Shown here: positions 1 to 3,873 of the stretch, in pieces | Position numbering within the stretch: position 1 is the first letter of the stretch | How the letters are laid out: every line of letters starts with the position of its first letter | DNA from: an uncultured Acholeplasmatales bacterium | Lineage (GTDB): Bacteria; Bacillota_I; Bacilli_A; ML615J-28; CAG-698 | Assembly: GCA_937877075.1 (NCBI GenBank) | Contig: CALEGD010000036.1 | Span: 1 to 5,236, forward strand | Direction: 5' to 3' | Length of the DNA: 5,236 nucleotides | The notes under the pieces: generated by a model | Seen by the model: the letters and a program-made list of their open reading frames with translations, nothing else | What the model was told of the DNA's origin: nothing | Databases searched by the model: none | Program-made: the position numbers and the translations under genes

Positions 1-542
1 GGATTTTCCGCTGTTAAAATAACTTCGTTTTCTTTCTTATAAATCCTTTTAAGAGTTGCTTCATCGTTGATCAAGACCGCCGCAATTTCTCCATTATCTA
101 CATCGGGTTGTTTTTTAATAAAAACAATATCACCATCATTTATTCTTGCATTTATCATACTGTCACCTTTGACTTTTAAACAGAAATCAGCGTTAATATT
201 AGTTCCTGCTTCAATATAATATTCTAAATTTTCTTCTGCAAAAATTGGAACACCTGCAGCAATTTTCCCTATTAAAGGGATTTTTCTTTTTTCAATTTTT
301 AAAATGTTGTCAGGATATATTTTTCTCTCCATCGGAACATCATACCCCATAAGCCAAGCTTCAGAAACATTCAGCGCTTCTGCTAATTTATATAGAGCAT
401 TTTGTTTAGGTTCATAAATTCCAGAACAGTATTGACTGATTGCCGATTTAGTAAGGCCAGTTTTTTCAACTAGATCGACCTGTTTTACATTTTGTAAACT
501 CATAATTTTGTTTAACCTATTTACAAAATTATCTTTTTTCAT
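1..542 (-). CDS. LexA-like phage CI repressor, HTH plus S24 self-cleaving domain (partial, C-terminus off the window)
   Basis: This is the lysogeny repressor of a temperate phage. It binds operators as a dimer and shuts off the early promoter; RecA-stimulated self-cleavage inactivates it in DNA damage (family knowledge). Translating the reverse strand from the ATG at 542 gives 180 codons before the window ends, so roughly the last 20-40 residues are missing. Residues about 6-62 form an XRE-type helix-turn-helix, with QVDLVEKTGLTKSAISQY at 21-38. A linker follows, then a peptidase S24 domain. The cleavage site is AAGVP (Ala96-Gly97), the nucleophile is Ser128 in KGDSM, and the general base is Lys165 in ATLKRI. 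All three elements are present, so self-cleavage looks functional. The start is supported by AGAGGTG on the minus strand (about 549-556), 7 nt upstream. The gene diverges from the early operon across a 183-bp control region. Confidence 0.95.
   Translation of the reverse strand, partial: MKKDNFVNRLNKIMSLQNVKQVDLVEKTGLTKSAISQYCSGIYEPKQNALYKLAEALNVSEAWLMGYDVPMERKIYPDNILKIEKRKIPLIGKIAAGVPIFAEENLEYYIEAGTNINADFCLKVKGDSMINARINDGDIVFIKKQPDVDNGEIAAVLINDEATLKRIYKKENEVILTAEN
482..532. repeat. TTTACA palindrome and 10-bp inverted repeat inside the 5' end of the repressor gene
   Basis: A perfect palindrome TTTACA-TTT-TGTAAA lies at 484-498. A perfect 10-bp inverted repeat follows, ATAATTTTGT at 502-511 and ACAAAATTAT at 523-532, with an 11-nt centre. 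A further TTTACAAATTAT copy sits at 559-570, over the leftward -10 region. They could be autoregulatory operator sites or simply AT-rich coding sequence. The sequence is certain and the function is a guess. Confidence 0.3.
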
Positions 543-565
543 CAAAAAACACCTCTTATTTACAA

Positions 566-595
566 ATTATAGGTATATTATATCTAATAGTTCAA
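566..595 (-). promoter_or_regulatory. Leftward promoter for the repressor gene
   Basis: Read on the minus strand, -35 TTGAAC (595-590) is separated by 18 bp from -10 TATAAT (571-566), about 24 bp upstream of the repressor start codon. A second possible pair is TTGTAA (605-600), 17 bp, TATAAT (582-577). Either places initiation just before the repressor ribosome binding site. The -35 lies within an AGTTCAAGACAT element resembling one at the rightward -35, so the two promoters may share a regulator. Confidence 0.6.
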
Positions 596-620
596 GACAT
601 TACAACAAAAAATGAAAAAA

Positions 621-698
621 AGTTAAGGAAACTGAAAAATAGTTCTTGACAAGCGGTCTGAAAGGGTGTATGATGGGATTGAGTTCAGAAACTTGATC
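621..698. promoter_or_regulatory. Candidate operators around the rightward promoter
   Basis: Several short dyads flank or overlap the promoter: AGTT-N5-AACT at 621-633, AACT-N7-AGTT at 630-644, and AGTT-N4-AACT at 682-693. The last lies within a longer imperfect dyad, GTTCAG-AAAC-TTGATC, at 683-698. AGTTC occurs three times in the control region (589, 641, 682). Placement upstream of -35, at -35 and just after -10 is typical for phage operators. Which regulator binds (CI, the DUF739 protein or the small HTH protein) cannot be told from sequence. Confidence 0.4.
646..674 (+). promoter_or_regulatory. Strong rightward early promoter (PR-like)
   Basis: The -35 is a perfect TTGACA (646-651) and the -10 is TATGAT (669-674), separated by 17 bp. 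This is a near-consensus sigma-A promoter and the best one in the window. It points into the rightward operon, with transcription expected to start near 681. AT-rich sequence upstream (about 603-645) may act as an UP-like element. Being divergent from the repressor gene and close to dyad repeats, it is the expected target of CI repression. Confidence 0.85.
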
Positions 699-725
699 AC
701 GGGTTGAGGGAGGTTGAACTAAAAA

Positions 726-1001
726 ATGAATAAATCCCAAAAAGTTACATTGGAAATGATTAAAAAATTTATTACACAAGTCGATCTCAGTAGTTCTAAA
801 GCTGTATGGGAAAAATTCGATATAGAAAAAACAGAAACAAATAAAATAGTCGTTAATTCAATCGTTAAATTAGAACAAGGATATAGGATAGTGCGTCATA
901 TATTTATCGGTAAACGTGGAGGATTAAGTACCTATGAAAAGAAGTCAAAGAAAAAAATTACCGGTTTTTACAATGTCATGCGAGAATATTTATTTTTATA
1001 A
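726..1001 (+). CDS. Small basic early protein of unknown function
   Basis: This is the first gene of the early operon, about 45 bp after the expected transcription start and in the place where cro often lies. The 91-aa product shows no recognisable family. It is rich in Lys/Arg, with a basic cluster EKKSKKK at 71-77, and has an amphipathic helix-like N-terminus followed by probable beta strands around residues 40-62. No helix-turn-helix, cysteine pair or membrane segment is visible, so I do not call it Cro. The start is fixed by an in-frame TAA immediately upstream; the nearest ribosome binding site, GAGGGAGG at 706-713, is a rather long 12 nt away. GC is only about 28%. Its basic charge would suit nucleic-acid binding, but that is speculation. 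Confidence 0.8.
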   Translation: MNKSQKVTLEMIKKFITQVDLSSSKAVWEKFDIEKTETNKIVVNSIVKLEQGYRIVRHIFIGKRGGLSTYEKKSKKKITGFYNVMREYLFL

Positions 1002-1020
1002 CGAAAGGGAGGGTTAATTA

Positions 1021-1302
1021 ATGAAAGAAAAAACTCTCACGTTAAACGAGTATTGTCAGAGGGAAGCGAAAAAAGCTTTAAATTCAGAAATTTTTTACAG
1101 AGTATATTCGGAAGCATTTTTTAATTGGATAGATATCACTAGGCCAACTACATATTTAAATAAAGAAGATACGGAAAAAGTAATTAGAGCAAGGGAGGCT
1201 ATAGAAGAATTAAAAAAAGTCGCGAGTGGTGATAAGATCAGTCCAATTTATGAATTCTATTATTACAATGTTTATTTGAAGGAAAAGGAGGGCGAAAAGT
1301 GA
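1021..1302 (+). CDS. Small early protein of unknown function, mostly helical
   Basis: The product is 93 aa and not recognised. It reads as largely alpha-helical and highly charged, with a Tyr-rich stretch near residues 77-85 and a Lys/Glu tail. There is a single cysteine and no motif, membrane segment or HTH that I can identify. The start is well supported by AAGGGAGGG at 1005-1013, 7 nt before the ATG. The gene follows the previous one by 19 bp. Its TGA overlaps the GTG start of the next gene in a GTGA junction, a layout typical of translational coupling. It is probably a phage early accessory protein. Confidence 0.8.
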   Translation: MKEKTLTLNEYCQREAKKALNSEIFYRVYSEAFFNWIDITRPTTYLNKEDTEKVIRAREAIEELKKVASGDKISPIYEFYYYNVYLKEKEGEK

Positions 1303-1631
1303 AAAGACCAAAGTTTGAAGTCCTTGCAGCGAATCTGGCAGAAGATCTGGCTAGATATAAAAACACGATACCCGGCTTACTTGGTCTTGAATTTAGCGGA
1401 TTAGAGACAGCACTTGATAATATAACTCTTCATTTAGAGACCGAGGTGTTTATAGATTCATTCAGATCGGTTGATGACATAGATCAGCTTGAGTCTGGGA
1501 ACTACCACGTGAAAGTGAAGATCGGAGACCTGGCCATTGTAGCCGTTTTAGACCAGAACGAGATTAAAAGGTATATGTTCGCGGAACCATCCGCATCTAC
1601 CCAGCCCGTCCCTGTAATTTGCAGGGATTAG
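1299..1631 (+). CDS. Hypothetical 110-aa protein, GC-richer than its neighbours
   Basis: The product is 110 aa with no recognised family. Residues about 6-45 look helical and acidic; residues 68-85 look like two beta strands (YHVKVKIGDLAIVAVL); the last 15 residues are Ser/Pro-rich and probably flexible. The start is GTG at 1299, overlapping the previous stop by 4 nt and preceded by AAGGAGGG at 1285-1292 with a 6-nt spacer, which makes this start convincing. Counted over 1301-1630, GC is about 44%, and about 49% in the last 130 bases, against about 28% in the first gene of the operon. That suggests separate ancestry, perhaps a moron-like acquisition. The stop lies within a small hairpin. Confidence 0.75.
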   Translation: MKRPKFEVLAANLAEDLARYKNTIPGLLGLEFSGLETALDNITLHLETEVFIDSFRSVDDIDQLESGNYHVKVKIGDLAIVAVLDQNEIKRYMFAEPSASTQPVPVICRD

Positions 1632-1667
1632 GAAATAGCGTGGAGGGCGCTGTAACTCCCCATTTTT
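1609..1667 (+). other. Intercistronic hairpins, possible weak terminator or processing site
   Basis: Around the stop of the 110-aa gene three short stems can form: TCCCTG (1609-1614) with CAGGGA (1622-1627); AGCG (1637-1640) with CGCT (1648-1651); and GGAG (1642-1645) with CTCC (1656-1659), followed by CCATTTTT ending in a five-T run at 1663-1667. The last has the form of an intrinsic terminator, but its stem of only 4 bp is too weak to rely on, and it excludes the second stem. This is the longest gap in the operon (55 bp) and its first half is GC-rich. It could attenuate transcription between the first three genes and the rest. Confidence 0.35.
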
Positions 1668-1686
1668 GTACGAGGGTGGTAATGAT

Positions 1687-1929
1687 ATGATTGTCTATGC
1701 TAATTACTGGGCTATACGGGAAAGACCCGCTTTCTACGATTCTTTTAAAATTGATAAAAAGGTTGATGGTTTTGGATTCCTGTTTTTTTCAACAAAAGAA
1801 GAATACGAGAATTGGAAACAGGAAAATCCTGAGGGGTTTAAAAGAATTTGGAATTGTTCACTATGCGGTCAACTCATGAAAGATGAAATTTTTCCTGGAA
1901 ATGTTTGTTTTGATTGTTTTGGAGAGTGA
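1687..1929 (+). CDS. 80-aa protein with a C-terminal Cys4 zinc knuckle
   Basis: The product is 80 aa. The N-terminal 50 residues have no recognised family (YANYWAIRERPAFYDSFKI near the start). The C-terminus carries C57-x2-C60 and C74-x2-C77 (CSLC and CFDC), a treble-clef or ribbon-like zinc site. The start is set by AGGGTGG at 1673-1679, 7 nt before the ATG at 1687; an in-frame TTG at 1666 would bury that site inside the gene and is less likely. The stop is 4 bp from the start of the next gene, and the last codons (TTTGGAGAG) supply that gene's ribosome binding site, so the two are probably co-translated. Zinc-ribbon miniproteins are common in phage early regions, acting as nucleic-acid or protein adaptors, but the specific role here is unknown. 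Confidence 0.8.
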   Translation: MIVYANYWAIRERPAFYDSFKIDKKVDGFGFLFFSTKEEYENWKQENPEGFKRIWNCSLCGQLMKDEIFPGNVCFDCFGE

Positions 1930-1933
1930 TGAT

Positions 1934-2890
1934 ATGAAAAATTATTTTAAAAATATGACCTTAAAACGTAGTACGAACACTATATTTTTAATCCTCTCCA
2001 TTCTTCTCAGTGTTTATTTTCTTTGGTTTAACTCTAAAGCGCCATTTTCAAAACTTATTACTACGATGTGCGCGGTTTTCTTTGAAATTGGCATGAAATA
2101 TAATCTATCTTTTGCACAAACAACGTTTAAAGCTGGTTTGCGGTTAGGTAGAAAAGGTTTACATCTCATCTTGGGCGCGTCAATGTTATTTATTTTTTAT
2201 GGTGGTTATATGTGTTATAACATTGCGACAATGGCGGGATTTTTCATAGCTGGAACAATGGCACAAGATCAAGTTGCAATTCAAGCAGAAACAAGGGAAA
2301 ATCAAAAAATGATTGAACTTCAACAATTAAATGAAAATATTGCCATACTTACTAAAGCACTGGACGTAGAAGTTGAAACTACTTTTAGATCAAAATCTGC
2401 TGAACTTGAAGCTAAAATTGAAAAGAAAAAAGCAGAACGAAATGCGTTACTTGATACGATGGTATTAACAGACGAAAGAAAGGTTATGGAAAAGAATCCA
2501 TCTAGAAGTGTAGCGGAAGCAATAGGAATCCCGCTAGGAACTATGTTAGCTTGGATTTACGGGTTTTTTGCGGCAGGAATCTGTTTGATATTGATTATAA
2601 CGTCTGAAGATTTACCGGAGGAAACTCCAATGACCGAATCCCTCCCAATTGTTGATGACAAAAAAGAACTTATTACATACATAGATGCGGCGATTCGTGA
2701 TACTGGGAAACTAAATGGGAATCCACGAATCATGGAGGAGACCGGTTTATCGCTTGACCAGTGTATAAAATTTAGGGATTGGTTAACGAGGTTGAAAATT
2801 GATGGGGTTCAAGCGGTCACAATTAAACAAGGTGGAGGTGATATTAATTTACCTAAGCGAGATATATTAAAAGCGATTGAGGGGGTGTAA
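1934..2890 (+). CDS. Membrane/coiled-coil protein with a possible HTH-like cytosolic tail
   Basis: The product is 318 aa and I do not recognise the family. Hydrophobic segments lie at about 16-32, 40-54, 76-92 and 93-110. A charged helical stretch at about 111-190 (QDQVAIQAETRENQKMIELQ and on) looks like a coiled coil. A further membrane segment lies at about 197-223. The tail (about 240-318) is soluble; its segment IMEETGLSLDQCIKFRDWL (267-285) followed by a basic/Gly-rich turn has the rhythm of a helix-turn-helix or winged helix. The start ATG at 1934 has GGAGAG at 1921-1926, 7 nt upstream. An earlier in-frame ATG at 1883 would overlap the preceding gene without a good ribosome site. The layout suggests an inner-membrane protein with a cytosolic sensor or DNA/protein-binding domain. 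Superinfection exclusion, abortive infection or replication anchoring are possibilities, none demonstrated. Confidence 0.85.
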   Translation: MKNYFKNMTLKRSTNTIFLILSILLSVYFLWFNSKAPFSKLITTMCAVFFEIGMKYNLSFAQTTFKAGLRLGRKGLHLILGASMLFIFYGGYMCYNIATMAGFFIAGTMAQDQVAIQAETRENQKMIELQQLNENIAILTKALDVEVETTFRSKSAELEAKIEKKKAERNALLDTMVLTDERKVMEKNPSRSVAEAIGIPLGTMLAWIYGFFAAGICLILIITSEDLPEETPMTESLPIVDDKKELITYIDAAIRDTGKLNGNPRIMEETGLSLDQCIKFRDWLTRLKIDGVQAVTIKQGGGDINLPKRDILKAIEGV

Positions 2891-2895
2891 AGTAA

Positions 2896-3111
2896 ATGCA
2901 TATTAAAAAGATATTAACTCAACATCGGAGAGATTTTACAGCAACCTATGAATGTGAACATTGTGGTTTTGAAAAACAAGAATGCGGTTATGATGATTCT
3001 TATTTTCATGAAACGGTCATTCCCAAAATGAAATGTGAACGATGTGGGAAAACAGCAGATGAATCTTACAGACCATTAAAAACTAAATATCCAGATGGGT
3101 ATCAGATTTAA
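2896..3111 (+). CDS. 71-aa C4 zinc-ribbon protein
   Basis: This small protein resembles zinc-ribbon proteins common in Bacillota phages. It has C20-x2-C23 (CEHC) and C47-x2-C50 (CERC), which should bind one zinc. An extra Cys30 and His38 lie between them. The pattern of a CxxCG knuckle, a variable loop with acidic and aromatic residues, and a second CxxCG is characteristic of the fold. It follows the membrane gene by 5 bp, with GAGGGGGTG at 2879-2887, inside the end of that gene, as ribosome binding site; the two are likely translated together. The role is probably nucleic-acid or protein binding, but nothing specific can be read. It is the second Cys4 miniprotein in the operon; the other lies just before the membrane gene. 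Confidence 0.8.
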   Translation: MHIKKILTQHRRDFTATYECEHCGFEKQECGYDDSYFHETVIPKMKCERCGKTADESYRPLKTKYPDGYQI

Positions 3112-3131
3112 AAAGAAAGGAGATATTACCA

Positions 3132-3407
3132 ATGTTAATGTGGCTAACGGATAAATCAGGTTATGGTTTTGCACCGGCGTTAGTTTTAATGCCAAAGATA
3201 AACTGTATTGATATTTATAGATTTGGATGGGTAATAAAATCGTTTAGTTCAAATATTTTTCCAGAAATTTACACTGAAATATGGTTAATTTGCGTCAAAG
3301 ACCTGGAAAAAACAACGTGGAAAGACTGGTTTAAATTAACTCCTAAAGCCATATGGCGTATTATTAAGATAAAATTAAAAAGGATGGTGACCGGGAATGA
3401 CTTTTGA
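3132..3407 (+). CDS. Trp-rich small protein of unknown function
   Basis: The product is 91 aa and not recognised. It has six tryptophans (positions 4, 33, 51, 63, 66, 75), is hydrophobic in its first half (FAPALVLM at 13-20), and ends in a basic amphipathic stretch (AIWRIIKIKLKRM at 73-85). There is no clear transmembrane helix, though membrane association through the C-terminal stretch is possible. AAAGGAGA at 3116-3123 lies 8 nt upstream of the ATG, which supports expression. An ATG at 3138, two codons later, is an alternative start. The 3' end overlaps the next gene by 11 bp, suggesting coupling. Confidence 0.7.
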   Translation: MLMWLTDKSGYGFAPALVLMPKINCIDIYRFGWVIKSFSSNIFPEIYTEIWLICVKDLEKTTWKDWFKLTPKAIWRIIKIKLKRMVTGNDF

Positions 3408-3630
3408 TTACAGTAAATTAAGAGGTAAAATACGGGAAATGGTTGGGACAGAGGGTAAGTTTGCTAAATTTATGGATATGTCCACAACCTCACTTTCCGA
3501 AAAACTGAATAACAAAGTTGAATTTACTCAAAAAGAAATTGAAAAGGCGGTTGAATTGTTGAAAATACCTAAAGAAGAGATATCCGTGTATTTTTTTACG
3601 GTAAAAGTTCAGAACGCTGAACTTTTGTGA
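3397..3630 (+). CDS. Cro-like phage regulator of the DUF739 family
   Basis: The 77-aa protein matches the DUF739 pattern known from Bacillota phages: FDYSKLRGKI at the N-terminus, an XRE-like helix-turn-helix (GTEGKFAKFMDMSTTSLSEK, 17-36), LNNKVEFTQKEIEKAVELL, then IPKEEISVYFF and a short tail. Length is normal for the family. It is expected to be a cytoplasmic DNA-binding regulator like Cro; its operators here are unknown. The start ATG at 3397 is preceded by GGTGA (3386-3390) with a 6-nt spacer and overlaps the preceding gene by 11 bp. The last codons form one arm-loop-arm of a perfect 10-bp inverted repeat (3603-3626). Unusually for a Cro-like gene, it lies about 2.7 kb downstream of the rightward promoter rather than next to it. 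Confidence 0.9.
   Translation: MTFDYSKLRGKIREMVGTEGKFAKFMDMSTTSLSEKLNNKVEFTQKEIEKAVELLKIPKEEISVYFFTVKVQNAELL
3603..3626. repeat. Perfect 10-bp inverted repeat at the end of the DUF739 gene
   Basis: AAAAGTTCAG (3603-3612) is the exact reverse complement of CTGAACTTTT (3617-3626), around a 4-nt centre AACG. As RNA it forms a stable hairpin ending in only four U, followed directly by the stop codon and the ribosome site of the next gene, so it could damp transcription or translation there. As DNA it resembles an operator; its GTTCAG-N4-CTGAAC core matches an imperfect dyad at 683-698 by the early promoter. The symmetry is certain and the role is not. Confidence 0.6.
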
Positions 3631-3642
3631 GGGGTGAACATC

Positions 3643-3873
3643 GTGGAAGATATTCTATATACCGTTGCAGAAACGGCGAAACTACTTAAAACCAGCGTGA
3701 ATAATGTTTATGAACTCATCAGAGTTGGAATATTGCCGGTTTTAAAACTTGGTGGTTATAAAGTTAGAAAAGTAGCACTAGACGAATTTTTACGGAAATA
3801 CGAGGGTAAAGATTTGACGGATCCAAGGAATATTGTGGATTTAAAGGTAGGTGATGCCAAATGTCAAGGTTAG
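3643..3873 (+). CDS. Small excisionase/MerR-like helix-turn-helix DNA-binding protein
   Basis: The product is 76 aa. Residues about 5-55 form the compact winged-helix fold of the HTH_17/excisionase group: YTVAETAKLLKTSVNNVYEL is the HTH, IRVGILPVLKLGGYKVRK is the wing (the usual position of LKxGxxxRI), and VALDEFLRKY is the closing helix. A short charged tail follows. Such proteins bend DNA or guide phage recombination, transcription or replication; with no integrase in view I cannot call it Xis. I chose GTG at 3643 because GAGGGGTG (3629-3636) lies 6 nt upstream; GTG at 3634 is in frame but overlaps that site. The 3' end overlaps the helicase start by 13 bp, so the genes are coupled. It may regulate this module or load replication factors. 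Confidence 0.85.
   Translation: MEDILYTVAETAKLLKTSVNNVYELIRVGILPVLKLGGYKVRKVALDEFLRKYEGKDLTDPRNIVDLKVGDAKCQG

Noticed and set aside
649..657. CAAGCGGTC shared between the early promoter spacer (650-658) and the membrane gene (2814-2822)
   Set aside because: A 9-base match in 5 kb without symmetry or shared context is within chance expectation.
1656..1667. Intrinsic terminator after the 110-aa gene
   Set aside because: The T run is present but the stem is only 4 bp and competes with another fold; too weak to call as a terminator, so it is kept only as a possible attenuator.
1691..1879. Forward open frame of 62 codons inside the 80-aa zinc-knuckle gene
   Set aside because: The ribosome site at 1673-1679 is better placed for ATG 1687, whose product has paired CxxC motifs; the alternative frame shows no motif.
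3643..3873. Calling the small HTH protein an excisionase (Xis)
   Set aside because: The fold fits, but no integrase or att site is visible and many phage regulators and replication proteins share this fold.
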